Source: Haloarcula pellucida
Lineage (GTDB): Archaea > Halobacteriota > Halobacteria > Halobacteriales > Haloarculaceae
Direction of reading: 5' to 3'
NCBI RefSeq assembly: GCF_014647235.1
Contig: NZ_BMOU01000002.1
Coordinates: 372,417-436,416, forward strand
Length of the DNA stretch: 64,000 nt
Below the pieces are notes generated by a model. The model was given only the letters and a program-made list of their open reading frames with translations. It did not search any database and was not told where the DNA came from. The position numbers and the translations under genes were made by a program. Shown here one piece after another: positions 42,762 to 50,589 of this stretch (position 1 is its first letter; each line of letters opens with the position of its first letter).

Positions 42762-43923
42762 CCTCATCGTCTTCAACCAAGTCCTCTAAGTTATCTTCGC
42801 TTTGCTTCCTGATGTCGTCGATGTTGTCCTGTGCCTCGATTGCGACCTGCTGGAGTTCCTTGATTCGCGGGACGTTGTGGACGCCCGCCAGCAGGATGGA
42901 GGCGGCGACCTTCGGCGCGTTGGTCGGGTAGTCACCACCGCGGACCTCCATCGAACCGGTCTGCTCCTCTAGCCACTTGCGACCGCGCTCGATACCTTTC
43001 CGGTTGAGGTGTTCGGGCGGGCCGGCCATGACGAGGAGGGCGCGTTCGGCACCCTCGATCTCGCAGGGGAGCGTCAGCCGACCGAGTGCGGCCTTCCGGA
43101 CGAGCGACGTGATGCGGTTGGTCGTGTTGGCGGTATCCATCCCGTCGTCGCCGCCGTTGTCGCCGCCCTTGAATCGGGAGAGGAGGCCGCCGCCTCCGGA
43201 GGAGAGTTCGACGTCCTCGGAGGCGTAGCCGACGGTGGAGACGCCACCGCCGTCGAGCGTGTTGATGATCTCGGAGGAGTCGACGACGCTCTCGGCGATG
43301 TTGTCGCCGGCCTCGACCTCACCGGCACCGAAGAGGACGCCGAAGCGACGGACGATCTCCTCGTTGATGTGGTCGTAGCCGCCCTCGACGGACTCGCCGG
43401 TCTTGCGCCAGGCGTCGTTGTCGAACACCATGAGGTTGTCCACCTCGCGGACGAACGTCTGGAACGACCGGGCGGCGTTCAGCGTGTAGATGCCACCCTC
43501 GTCGCTCCCGGGCAGGACGCCGAGTCCGTAGACGGGTTCGGTGTAGATGCGTTTGAGGTGTTTCGCGATGACCGGCGAGCCACCGGACCCGGTCCCCCCA
43601 CCGAGGCCGGCGACGACGAGGAAGGCGTCGACTTCGTGGACCGGGATGTTGTCGATAGCGCCCTGTATCTCGTCGATGTCCTCCTCGGCGATCTCCGCGC
43701 CGAGTTCGTTGTCTGCGCCCACGCCGTGGCCCTTGACGCGGGCCTGGCCGATGAGCACTCGATTCTCCTCCGGTATGTGTTCGAGTCCAAGCAGGTCTGC
43801 CTTCGCTGTGTTGACCGCCACAGCGGAGCGGACGATTCCCGAGTTCGTGTTCTGATCGTACTCGAGGAACTTGTCCACGATTTTACCGCCGGCCTGCCCG
43901 AAGCCGATCATCGCGAGTTTCAT
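42739..43923 (-). CDS. cetZ1: Tubulin-like protein CetZ (CetZ1-like)
   Basis: A 394-residue tubulin-superfamily GTPase. The N-terminus MKLAMIGFGQAGGKIVDKFLEYDQNTNS is the CetZ signature; the GTP-binding loop VVAGLGGGTGSGGSPVIAKH matches the tubulin G-box (GGGTGS/TG). Later NLMVFDNDAWRKTGESVEGGYDHINEEIVRRFGVLFGAGE and AGVHNVPRIKELQQVAIEA match CetZ rather than FtsZ. CetZ1 controls cell shape and motility in haloarchaea. It starts at 43923 with a GGAGG Shine-Dalgarno 9 nt upstream. The C-terminal tail is acidic ([11 protein letters not shown]), as in the family. Confidence 0.92.
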   Translation of the reverse strand: MKLAMIGFGQAGGKIVDKFLEYDQNTNSGIVRSAVAVNTAKADLLGLEHIPEENRVLIGQARVKGHGVGADNELGAEIAEEDIDEIQGAIDNIPVHEVDAFLVVAGLGGGTGSGGSPVIAKHLKRIYTEPVYGLGVLPGSDEGGIYTLNAARSFQTFVREVDNLMVFDNDAWRKTGESVEGGYDHINEEIVRRFGVLFGAGEVEAGDNIAESVVDSSEIINTLDGGGVSTVGYASEDVELSSGGGGLLSRFKGGDNGGDDGMDTANTTNRITSLVRKAALGRLTLPCEIEGAERALLVMAGPPEHLNRKGIERGRKWLEEQTGSMEVRGGDYPTNAPKVAASILLAGVHNVPRIKELQQVAIEAQDNIDDIRKQSEDNLEDLVEDDEDELDPLF

Positions 43924-43932
43924 TGATATGGT

Positions 43933-43971
43933 CCTCCGCTTAAAAGCCTCAAGTAGGATTGCGCGTATAAG
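43933..43971 (-). promoter_or_regulatory. Promoter and Shine-Dalgarno of cetZ
   Basis: Reading the minus strand, CTTATAC (43965-43971) is a good TATA box, and GGAGG (43933-43937) lies 9 nt before the ATG. A start near 43941 gives a leader of about 18 nt that just includes the ribosome site. The region between here and 44141 holds no other gene. Confidence 0.55.
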
Positions 43972-44141
43972 TTTTTTGCCCAAATCTCACCGATGAAAGT
44001 CCGACTGAAAAACAAAAGAATACTGATGTTAGGGGGCCATTATTCCCGCTCTGTCTCGGACAGACCGATTTATCGCGGCTGCGGGTCGGCGCCCGTCGGA
44101 GTCAATCCACTATTAGGTCTGAAAAACCGCTGCTCGAGGCA

Positions 44142-45044
44142 CTACTCGACGCCGAGGTAGTCCCCGTACGTCCGCATGGCGTTCGGGTCGACGCCGAACG
44201 CCCCGACGTCGTTTTCTCTGGGGGTGTTGTCGAAGTCCAATCCCTCGTACTGGTCGCTCCCCATCGGGAAGCCGAGCGCCCCCAGTACCGGCAGCCCGAT
44301 CTTCGCCAGCGGCATCGGCAGCGGGACGATGGTGATGGATTTGCCCTCCGCCTCGAAGACGAGTTCGGTCGCCTCCTTGAGACTCAGCGTCTCCGGACCA
44401 CCCACCTCGTATATCTGGCCGACGTGTTCGTCCCCTTCCAGGGCGTCGGCCAGCATCGGCACGAAGTCCTCGACCCAGATGAGCTGGAAGTGGGCCTTCC
44501 CGCCGCCGCCGGGCAGCGGATACAGGGGGACGCCGGGGGCGAATATCTGCTTGAGTCGCTTGGTGAAGTAGGCGAACTCGTCACCGTCGCCGAAGACGAT
44601 GGAGGGCCGGAAGATGACCCAGTCGAGGTCCGAGTCTTCGACCACTTCCTCGGCCTTCCCCTTCGCGCGGAGGTAGTGGGTCGCGGCGTTCCGGTCCGCG
44701 CCCAGCGCACTCATCTGGAGGAATCGGTCGACGCCGTGTTCCTCGGCGGCCCTGACGCTGTTCTCGGTGCCGCCGAGGTGGACCACCTCGTGCATCTCGT
44801 TGCCGCTGTCGGGCTTGAACAGCGGCGACAGAGCGGGGAGGAAGACGACGGCGTCTTGCCCCTCGAAGGCCCCCTCGATGCTGTCGTAGTCGGTCACGTC
44901 GCCTTCCTTTCGGGTTACGCCCGTCGGCAGGTCGGCGTCGTGTGGGTTCCGCGCCAGTGCGGTGACCTCGTGGCCTCGGTCGTCGAGTTCCCGACACAGA
45001 TACTGTCCGATGAAGCCGGTCCCGCCGACCACAAGTACGTCCAT
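44142..45044 (-). CDS. NAD(P)-binding Rossmann protein (complex I NDUFA9-like/epimerase family)
   Basis: A 300-residue atypical short-chain dehydrogenase. The N-terminus [32 protein letters not shown] holds GGTGFIG for NAD(P). Further along, [72 protein letters not shown] and [12 protein letters not shown] match the NmrA/NDUFA9-like group. The Y-x-x-x-K pair is present as YLRAKGK. Members bind quinone or membrane lipids in some complexes; the substrate here is unknown. The start MDVLVVGG at 45044 is clear. It is divergent from tmk. Confidence 0.82.
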   Translation of the reverse strand: MDVLVVGGTGFIGQYLCRELDDRGHEVTALARNPHDADLPTGVTRKEGDVTDYDSIEGAFEGQDAVVFLPALSPLFKPDSGNEMHEVVHLGGTENSVRAAEEHGVDRFLQMSALGADRNAATHYLRAKGKAEEVVEDSDLDWVIFRPSIVFGDGDEFAYFTKRLKQIFAPGVPLYPLPGGGGKAHFQLIWVEDFVPMLADALEGDEHVGQIYEVGGPETLSLKEATELVFEAEGKSITIVPLPMPLAKIGLPVLGALGFPMGSDQYEGLDFDNTPRENDVGAFGVDPNAMRTYGDYLGVE

Positions 45045-45174
45045 ACCCGTTTCGTCGCTGGGCGAGACCGTAAAGGTAAGGCGCAACTGGTTTGGTTTTC
45101 CCCGCTCGGCCCGTATCAGAGACGGCCAGACCACGCTCCGAGGTGCTTACGTACCCCGGCGCCGACGGTCGGAT

Positions 45175-45771
45175 ATGCTCGTCACGCTCGAAGGCCTCGA
45201 CGGCAGCGGCAAGACGACGGTCTGGGAGCGACTCCGGGCCGGCGACGCCCTGCCGGGAGACGCCACGTTCACCCGCGAACCGACCGATAGCTGGTACGGC
45301 GAGGCCGTCCAGCGCTCTATCGACGACGACGATGCGGACTCGCTTGCGGAACTGTTCCTCTACACGGCGGACCACGCCGCCCACCTCGCCGACACCATCC
45401 GACCGGCGCTGGCAGACGGCCGTCTCGTCGTCTCGGACCGCTACTCCGACTCCCGGTACGCGTATCAGGGGGCGACGCTGTCTGGCACCGACCACTTCGA
45501 GGACCCGCTCGAGTACGTCCGCGAGGTCCACGCGCCGTGGACCCGACCGCCGGACCTGACGGTGTATCTCGACCTCGACCCCGAGACGGCCGCCCGACGG
45601 AGCGGTGCCACCAACAAGTTCGAGACGGCGGACTATCTGGCGGACGTTCGGGAGAACTACGAGCGCCTCATCGAGGACGACTCCGAGCGGTTCGTCCGCG
45701 TCGACGCGACGGCCGACCCCGACGACGTGTACGACCGCGTCCGGTCGGCGATTCTCGACCGACGCGACTAG
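45175..45771 (+). CDS. tmk: Thymidylate kinase
   Basis: A 198-residue dTMP kinase. The P-loop GLDGSGKTT (7-15) follows the start directly; then [15 protein letters not shown] and the D-R-Y/Y-Q-G catalytic patch [17 protein letters not shown], with the lid region [24 protein letters not shown]. It phosphorylates dTMP for DNA synthesis. The ATG at 45175 is consistent with family length. Its stop shares CTAG with the stop of the convergent membrane gene. Confidence 0.92.
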   Translation: MLVTLEGLDGSGKTTVWERLRAGDALPGDATFTREPTDSWYGEAVQRSIDDDDADSLAELFLYTADHAAHLADTIRPALADGRLVVSDRYSDSRYAYQGATLSGTDHFEDPLEYVREVHAPWTRPPDLTVYLDLDPETAARRSGATNKFETADYLADVRENYERLIEDDSERFVRVDATADPDDVYDRVRSAILDRRD

Positions 45772-46085
45772 TTCGTCGACGTCGGGAGGTCGACCTCGTC
45801 GGGCGAGGGCATCCAGACGTAGTCGAAGGTCATCCCGACGACCAGCGGCAACACGACGCCAAGCGAGAGGAACGTTATCGTCCCCAGCGTGATGAACGGG
45901 CCGACGGGAACCGACAGGAGGACCGAGAGGAGCAAGAGCACGAACGCGCCGAACAGAACCGAGTAGAGCGCACCGCCCCACCGCGTGTTCATGCGGACGC
46001 GGAAGAAGCGGGTCACGAGTGCCGCCACGGCGCTGTTCACCAGCACGATGACGACCAGTCCGACGAGGCCGACGACGCTGACCAT
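45768..46085 (-). CDS. Small membrane protein (105 aa)
   Basis: A protein with three hydrophobic segments: about 2-24, 38-60 and 64-86. Short charged loops ([11 protein letters not shown] and [14 protein letters not shown]) suggest a simple topology with the C-terminus in the cytoplasm. No family was recognised. The stop overlaps the convergent tmk stop by 4 nt (CTAG). It may be one of many small haloarchaeal membrane proteins of unknown role. Confidence 0.6.
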   Translation of the reverse strand: MVSVVGLVGLVVIVLVNSAVAALVTRFFRVRMNTRWGGALYSVLFGAFVLLLLSVLLSVPVGPFITLGTITFLSLGVVLPLVVGMTFDYVWMPSPDEVDLPTSTN

Positions 46086-46128
46086 ACCCGCTCTAGGGTG
46101 GCGACGCTCTTTGCCGTGTCGGAATCGC

Positions 46129-46359
46129 TCACTCCAGACAGATGTACGTCCGCGTGTCCGATACGCCTTCGAGGTTACGGACTCGCGTCGCGACCGACTG
46201 CATCACGTCGTACACTTCGGGGCCGGTCGCCTCGGCGATGATGTCGTACTGGCCGGCGACGATGTGTGCCTCGGTGATCCCTTCGGACTCTTCGACCGCC
46301 GAGAGCAGTTCGTCTGACTTGCCCGCGACGGTCTTTATCATGATGAACGCGCTGACCAT
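46129..46359 (-). CDS. Lrp/AsnC ligand-binding (RAM) domain protein, stand-alone
   Basis: A 76-residue stand-alone RAM domain: MVSAFIMIKTVAGKSDELLSAVEESEGITEAHIVAGQYDIIAEATGPEVYDVMQSVATRVRNLEGVSDTRTYICLE. It lacks the HTH of Lrp/AsnC regulators and is about the same length as the protein at 47205, with which it shares T-E-A-H-I-V-A-G. Stand-alone RAM proteins bind amino acids and form oligomers, often partnering a regulator. It is divergent from trkA, and an inverted repeat lies just upstream of its start. Confidence 0.88.
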   Translation of the reverse strand: MVSAFIMIKTVAGKSDELLSAVEESEGITEAHIVAGQYDIIAEATGPEVYDVMQSVATRVRNLEGVSDTRTYICLE

Positions 46360-46363
46360 ACAG

Positions 46364-46378
46364 TGGTATGCGATACCA
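46364..46378. promoter_or_regulatory. Inverted repeat next to the RAM gene start
   Basis: TGGTAT-GCG-ATACCA is a perfect 6-bp inverted repeat with a 3-nt spacer, 5 nt upstream of the RAM gene ATG (46359). Position and symmetry fit an operator for a Lrp-type or TrkA-linked regulator. Confidence 0.4.
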
Positions 46379-46483
46379 TGACCCAAAAAGTTTCGCGCGA
46401 CCGACCAATGGGAGCGCTCCGGGTCTTCGCGGGCCCGGCGTGTCCGAGACCGACTCCCCGAACGCTGGTGGTTCGCCGGGATA

Positions 46484-46491
46484 CTTTTATT
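46484..46491 (+). promoter_or_regulatory. TATA-like box for trkA
   Basis: CTTTTATT lies 25-32 nt before the ATG at 46516, so the transcript would be nearly leaderless, as is usual in haloarchaea. No Shine-Dalgarno is seen. Confidence 0.45.
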
Positions 46492-46515
46492 CACTACCGT
46501 CTCGTACGGCTTCAC

Positions 46516-47202
46516 ATGCGATTTGTTATCGTGGGTGCAGGACGCGTCGGTATCCGAACCGCACGCGTGTTGCGAGAGAGCGGGCACGACGTCGTCCTCA
46601 TCGAACAGGACGAGGGCGCTGCCGAGCGAGCGCGCACTGCCGGCTTCGAGGTTATCGAGGGTGACGGCGCCATCGAGACTATCCTCGACGAGGCCGACCT
46701 CGATGCCGCCGACGCACTGGGCGCGCTCACCGGCGACCTCAACGACAACTTCGTCGCCTGCATGATCGGCAAAGAACACGGCTGTCGGACCGTAATGCGC
46801 ATCGACGAGGACTACCGCGAGGAGATATACCGCCGCTACGCCTCGGAGGTGGACGAGGTCATCTACCCCGAACGACTCGGTGCCATCGCTGCGAAGAACG
46901 CCCTGCTGGGCGGGAACATCCGCGCCGTCGCGGACATCGCCCAGAACCTCCAGCTCGTCGAGTTCACCATCACTGAGTCCTCGCCGATGAACGGCTACAC
47001 CCTCTCTGAACTGGAACTGCCGGCCAACGCCAAACTGATGGCACACGGGAAAGGCGAGTCGGCGCTGACGATTCCCAACCCCGACGAGACGCTCGAACTG
47101 GGCGACCACCTCGTCGTCCTCGCCGACTTCGACACGCTCGCCGACGTGCGCTCTATCGTCGTCGGCGAAAGCGGCCGCGCGACTGCACTCGGAGGTGCCT
47201 AA
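46516..47202 (+). CDS. trkA: TrkA-family potassium uptake regulator (RCK_N/RCK_C)
   Basis: A 228-residue protein. The N-terminal Rossmann part begins MRFVIVGAGRVGIRTARVLRESGHDVVLIEQD, with GxGxxG and the acidic end of strand 2 for NAD(H). The RCK_C half has MNGYTLSELELPANAKLMAHGKGESALTIPNPDETLELGDHLVVLAD. TrkA sets the activity of Trk/Ktr potassium transporters. Its start at 46516 is set by the TATA-like box. A second RAM protein begins 2 nt after its stop, so the pair is co-transcribed. Confidence 0.9.
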   Translation: MRFVIVGAGRVGIRTARVLRESGHDVVLIEQDEGAAERARTAGFEVIEGDGAIETILDEADLDAADALGALTGDLNDNFVACMIGKEHGCRTVMRIDEDYREEIYRRYASEVDEVIYPERLGAIAAKNALLGGNIRAVADIAQNLQLVEFTITESSPMNGYTLSELELPANAKLMAHGKGESALTIPNPDETLELGDHLVVLADFDTLADVRSIVVGESGRATALGGA

Positions 47203-47204
47203 CG

Positions 47205-47435
47205 ATGGTCACTGCTTACGTCATGGTCAAAGCTCACACCGGCGACGCGGACCGTCTGAAGAACGAAATCGAGGCTATCGACGGGGTCACCGAGGCCCAC
47301 ATCGTCGCCGGTGACGTCGACCTCATCGCGAAAGTAGAAGTAGAGACGCCCGCCGAAGTCAAGGACGTAGCCGCTACTCACATCCAGGAGATATCGGGCG
47401 TCGAGAGCACCCAGACGTACATCGCGATGGACTGA
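47205..47435 (+). CDS. Lrp/AsnC ligand-binding (RAM) domain protein, stand-alone, trkA-linked
   Basis: A 76-residue RAM domain (MVTAYVMVKAHTGDADRLKNEIEAIDGVTEAHIVAGDVDLIAKVEVETPAEVKDVAATHIQEISGVESTQTYIAMD). The sequence parallels the protein at 46129: G-V-T-E-A-H-I-V-A-G and T-x-T-Y-I. It is the second copy, on the other side of trkA, 2 nt after its stop. The stand-alone RAM may report amino acid status to potassium uptake; this is inference from position. Confidence 0.88.
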   Translation: MVTAYVMVKAHTGDADRLKNEIEAIDGVTEAHIVAGDVDLIAKVEVETPAEVKDVAATHIQEISGVESTQTYIAMD

Positions 47436-47498
47436 CCCACCGGCAGGTTTCGGCGGAAATCCAAACAGTCGAATAGCCTTACCGACAAGCAGGGTGTA

Positions 47499-48260
47499 GT
47501 GACACATACGCAAGTCACGCTACTGCAAATCGATAACTACGGGCCGTGGACGGTGACGCCGTCGCCGCGGCGCGAAGTCGACCTCCAGACGCTGCAGTCA
47601 CGGCTGTACGCGGACCTCTCACAACTCATCGGCAACCGCGAGGGGTACGTGTTTTTCTCACGATTCGACAACATGATCGCGGTCACCAACGGCCTCACGA
47701 TGGCCGACCTCTCGCTGATTCAGGAGTCCATCCGCAACCGGTATCCCGTGACCCTCAGTATGAGCGTGGCCGTAGACGGCTCACCTGCCGAGGCCCTCGA
47801 AGTCGCCACCTCGCAGTTACAGGACGAGGGATCCGCACAGGACGAGACGCGGACCGAGGTACTGCGTGGTGACCCCATCTCGGAGGTCGAACGCACTGCC
47901 CAGGACGTACAACTCGCACACTTCGACGTCGACAACGCGACGGAGAAGTACACGGACCAACTCAACGAGTTCGACACGTTCATCGAGATAGAGCAGGGCT
48001 ACGCCGAACTCATGCAGTACATGCGCCGGGCCCACGACGCCCTCTCTTTCTTCGTCGGCGGCGACAACGTCATCGCCGTCTGTCCGAGGATGGACGCCGA
48101 GGCGTACGCCGACGCCATCGACCACGTCGAGGACGCCGTCGGCGTGGAGTTGAAAGTCGGCGTCGGCCGGGACCGCACCGCACAGGGCGCGGGCATGGCG
48201 GCGAAACACGCGCTCGAAACCTGTCGCGAGGCCGGCACCGCCGTCGAGATGAACCTGTAG
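47499..48260 (+). CDS. arfA: GTP cyclohydrolase III (archaeal, ArfA-like)
   Basis: A 253-residue protein with the Methanocaldococcus-type GTP cyclohydrolase III fold: LLQIDNYGPWTVTPSPRREVDLQTLQSRLYADLSQLIGNREGYVFFSRFDNMIAVTNG, then QLNEFDTFIEIEQGYAELMQYMRRAHDALSFFVGGDNVIAVCPRM (G-G-D-N). It has a double GGDEF-like arrangement with metal Asp residues. The product FAPy leads to riboflavin and F420. The start is GTG at 47499 (MTHTQVTLLQIDNYGPW). It links to cofG, cofH and cofC elsewhere in the window. Confidence 0.9.
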   Translation: MTHTQVTLLQIDNYGPWTVTPSPRREVDLQTLQSRLYADLSQLIGNREGYVFFSRFDNMIAVTNGLTMADLSLIQESIRNRYPVTLSMSVAVDGSPAEALEVATSQLQDEGSAQDETRTEVLRGDPISEVERTAQDVQLAHFDVDNATEKYTDQLNEFDTFIEIEQGYAELMQYMRRAHDALSFFVGGDNVIAVCPRMDAEAYADAIDHVEDAVGVELKVGVGRDRTAQGAGMAAKHALETCREAGTAVEMNL

Positions 48261-48268
48261 TCGCTCGC

Positions 48269-48781
48269 CTACAGCGGCGTGCCGCCGCGGGTCCCTTCGC
48301 TCCCGCCGGTACTCGCCGAGTCCAGCAGGTCCGCGACGGTACCGACGTAGTCGTAGCCGGGAACGATACCCTCGACGTAGGTGCCTTCGACGTACTCGAC
48401 GAACGCTTTCGCCGCGTCGGCGGCCTCCCGTTCGCCGCCGAGACTGAACCGGTAGGTGACGACGACGTCTTCGCCGTCGCGTTCGACGGTGTACTCGTCT
48501 AGCTCGACGGCCACGCGGGTCGACTTCGGCGCGTCTTCGAGGCGGCGCTCGAAGGTCTCGAACCACCCGTCGGCGACGGCCGGCCCCACCTCGTCGGCCG
48601 TCGCGGCCTGCAGGGACGGGGCTCGGACCGTCACTTCGTAGTCAGTCTTCCACGCCTCGCCCTCGCTCGCCGTCACTCGCCCGTCGAACCGCGTCGTCTC
48701 CAGTGCGTAGCCGTCGCCGCCGGCGACGAATCCGTCTCGGTCGTCAAAGACCCGCTCGACGTCCGCTGGCACGTCAGTCAT
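48269..48781 (-). CDS. Conserved haloarchaeal protein, DUF5813-like
   Basis: A 170-residue soluble, acidic protein. The body has alternating beta strands and helices (YALETTRFDGRVTASEGEAWKTDYEVTVRAPSLQAATADEVGPAV... FETFERRLEDAPKSTRVAVELDEYTVERDGEDVVVTYRFSLG), followed by a helix and the C-terminal VEGTYVEGIVPGYDYVGTVADLLDSA. It matches my memory of a haloarchaea-only DUF family of unknown function (DUF5813). It is convergent with GTP cyclohydrolase III, with an 8-nt gap. Confidence 0.65.
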   Translation of the reverse strand: MTDVPADVERVFDDRDGFVAGGDGYALETTRFDGRVTASEGEAWKTDYEVTVRAPSLQAATADEVGPAVADGWFETFERRLEDAPKSTRVAVELDEYTVERDGEDVVVTYRFSLGGEREAADAAKAFVEYVEGTYVEGIVPGYDYVGTVADLLDSASTGGSEGTRGGTPL

Positions 48782-48864
48782 TGCACGTCTCTAGCCGTCT
48801 CGGCAGGAAAAACGCATCGTGTCGCCGAGGACGGCAACAGACACGTCGTCGTCCGCGTCGGAAA

Positions 48865-48888
48865 ATGCGAGGGATGGGATTCGAACCC
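48865..48888 (-). repeat. tRNA-Leu 3'-end copy 1
   Basis: On the minus strand it matches the last part of the tRNA-Leu at 49115-49199, from the T-arm through discriminator A73 (24 nt including the following base). It is the furthest copy from the tRNA gene. Inverted sequence AAACGC...GCGTTT lies just beyond it. Confidence 0.7.
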
Positions 48889-48922
48889 GATGCAAACGCT
48901 CGCTTCGCTCGCGTTTCCGCGA

Positions 48923-48999
48923 TTCGAACCCATCCGATAGATTCACACGGTCCTCACGTCCGTTCGGACCGATTTCATGCGAGGGATGGGATTCGAACC
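48923..48999 (-). repeat. 77-nt direct repeat, unit 1 (with tRNA-Leu 3'-end copy 2)
   Basis: The unit differs from unit 2 (49060-49136) at 5 of 77 positions, with an offset of 137 nt. Part of it (48977-48999) is a tRNA-Leu 3' fragment, and it holds a hairpin CGGTCC (48948-48953)/GGACCG (48966-48971). Confidence 0.7.
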
Positions 49000-49059
49000 G
49001 AACTCAGACGGTCCGGGCGTGCGGCGCGATGCACCGTTCCGGGGCTGCGTCTGATAGGC

Positions 49060-49136
49060 TTCGAACCCATCCGGTGGATTCACACGGCCCTCACGTCCGT
49101 TCGGGCCGATTGCATGCGAGGGATGGGATTCGAACC
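49060..49136 (-). repeat. 77-nt direct repeat, unit 2 (overlaps the tRNA 3' end)
   Basis: The unit ends inside the tRNA gene and shares its T-arm. Its hairpin is CGGCCC (49085-49090)/GGGCCG (49103-49108). Compared with unit 1, the T-A pair has become C-G on both sides, which is a compensatory change. The two units are tandem, not inverted. Confidence 0.7.
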
Positions 49137-49199
49137 CATGGACCCCTACGGGAGCGGGTCTTAAGCCCACCGCCATTGGCCAGGCTAGGCGACCCTCGC
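49115..49199 (-). tRNA. tRNA-Leu (anticodon TAA)
   Basis: The minus strand folds as a class II tRNA of 85 nt including the discriminator. The acceptor is GCGAGGG/CCCTCGC, the anticodon stem is GTGGG/CCCGC around the loop CTTAAGA (anticodon TAA), and the T-arm is ATGGG-TTCGAAT-CCCAT. The variable arm is long, as in tRNA-Leu. A73 is present and CCA is not encoded. The ferredoxin gene is upstream. Confidence 0.93.
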
Positions 49200-49239
49200 G
49201 CATGCACCTCTCCACACTCAGAGGGAAAACGGGTTTCGG

Positions 49240-49581
49240 TTACCAGTCGACCGAAAGGGTGCCGTCGCCGTTGGGGTCGGGGGCGATCTCCTCGTCGGTT
49301 CGCCGGTCGACGACGTGGATGACCCCGCGGTCCTTCTTCGCCGGGCACGCCTCGGCGGCCTTCACGTTGTGGTCGAGTTCTGCCTCGCCGAAGAAGTACG
49401 TCTTCGGCTTGGCGATGCCCGTATCGAGGTCCAGCGACCAGTTGGCCGAGACTTCGGCGCACTTGCCCGCCCCGAAGCACTTGTTGGCCTCGAAGATTAT
49501 CTTGTAGGGCTTTTCCTCGACCGGCGGCGCGTCCTGCTCGCCGACGTCACTCGGGTCGACTGGCTCGTCGGTCTCTGTCAT
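49240..49581 (-). CDS. Ferredoxin with three-Cys cluster motif ([3Fe-4S]-type)
   Basis: A 113-residue acidic protein. The only cysteines are Cys35, Cys41 and Cys79 (NKCFGAGKC and AEACPAKK), i.e. C-x5-C...C-P. That ligand set resembles the small single-cluster [3Fe-4S] ferredoxins that serve cytochrome P450s in actinobacteria, rather than the C-x2-C-x2-C-type. The N-terminal 25 residues are a negatively charged extension. A cytochrome P450 lies at 62312. A role as its redox partner is possible but not shown. Confidence 0.8.
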   Translation of the reverse strand: MTETDEPVDPSDVGEQDAPPVEEKPYKIIFEANKCFGAGKCAEVSANWSLDLDTGIAKPKTYFFGEAELDHNVKAAEACPAKKDRGVIHVVDRRTDEEIAPDPNGDGTLSVDW

Positions 49582-49625
49582 GTGTGGGGATTATCGGTCG
49601 ACAGTCTTTCCCCTGTCGGTTTCCG

Positions 49626-50402
49626 CTACGTGACGACTGTCACGTCGTCGCCGACCGCCAGCGACTGCCCTCGGTCGGCCTCCGGCACTCGGCCGATGAG
49701 CATCAGCGTGTAGAAGTGGTCGAAGGCGTCCCGGTCGGCCCACTCGGGGAACGTCTCCCGGCGGCGCTCGATGAAGCGCTCGCGGAAGTCGGGGGTCCGG
49801 TCGCCGGTCTCCGGGTCGCGCTGGGGGACGACACAGCGGCCACACGGCGTGACCCCCTCGATGCGGACGCCGCCGGCCTCGAACGCCGGGGCGTCCGCGC
49901 CGACGAAGCGGTCCTCCCAGAACGCCGGGACGCCGCCCACCTCGACGTTCGCGCGGAGGCGGCGGCGCATCCCGTCGACGGTCACGTCGTCGAACCACCC
50001 GGCCACCGTCTCCAGCGTCGCGGTGCTGACGACGGAAGGGCCCATCTCTCGACGGTCGACGTGTCCGCGATCCGCATCTCGTACGATGGTCAGGTCGACG
50101 TCGAACACGTCGCCGAACCACTCGGCCGCGCGTACCCGGTCCGACTCGGTGTCGAGGGCGAACTGTTCGCGTCCCACGTCGGGGACCGACGCGCCGAGCG
50201 TCCGGGTCTCGGGGTCGTAGGTCGTCGTCACGTCGTGGACGCGGGCGGTTCGCTTGCCGTTGACCACGTCGCCGTCGGCGTCGAATAGCGCGAACTCTCG
50301 GTCGTGGGCGAGGGTGCCGCCCGGGAGGACGGTCGAGTGCTCGACGTCGCGGCCGTCCAGTGCCTTTACCGGATAGACGGTGAGTCGCTCGATGTGTGCC
50401 AC
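49626..50402 (-). CDS. MOSC domain protein (molybdenum cofactor sulfurase C-terminal type)
   Basis: A 258-residue protein with an N-terminal beta-barrel (VAHIERLTVYPVKALDGRDVEHSTVLPGGTLAHDREFALFDADGDVVNGKR) and a MOSC domain with the key Cys in VEIEGVTPCGRC-type context (GGVRIEGVTPCGRCVVPQRDPETGDRTPDF). MOSC proteins handle sulfur for the molybdenum cofactor or reduce N-hydroxylated compounds. The GTG at 50402 (VAHIERL) is preferred; the longer frame adds non-coding residues. It lies 44 nt upstream of the ferredoxin on the same strand. Confidence 0.87.
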   Translation of the reverse strand: MAHIERLTVYPVKALDGRDVEHSTVLPGGTLAHDREFALFDADGDVVNGKRTARVHDVTTTYDPETRTLGASVPDVGREQFALDTESDRVRAAEWFGDVFDVDLTIVRDADRGHVDRREMGPSVVSTATLETVAGWFDDVTVDGMRRRLRANVEVGGVPAFWEDRFVGADAPAFEAGGVRIEGVTPCGRCVVPQRDPETGDRTPDFRERFIERRRETFPEWADRDAFDHFYTLMLIGRVPEADRGQSLAVGDDVTVVT

Positions 50403-50589
50403 TGTTCGGAGACAGAGGCGCAACGGGCATAGCCGTTACTCACCGCGTGGGTCGTCGTCGACGCCGGCATTCGCTCGACGGCGTGTCGCGTCACACGTGG
50501 CCGAGCGCGACCACTAATATAGGGGGGCTGACAAAAACCCCGAAAGCGACAGGATTAGGTGACGGGTGGAACAATCGGTGTGCAGACGA

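Noticed and set aside
43924-44141. Possible small gene between cetZ and the NAD-binding gene
   Set aside because: No ORF with sensible composition is present; the region is explained by the cetZ promoter and AT-rich intergenic sequence.
48819-49322. Plus-strand ORFs with repeated MRGMGFEP/ARDGIRTH words
   Set aside because: These are translations of the tRNA-Leu 3' fragments and repeats. Such ORFs appear near haloarchaeal tRNAs and do not encode proteins.
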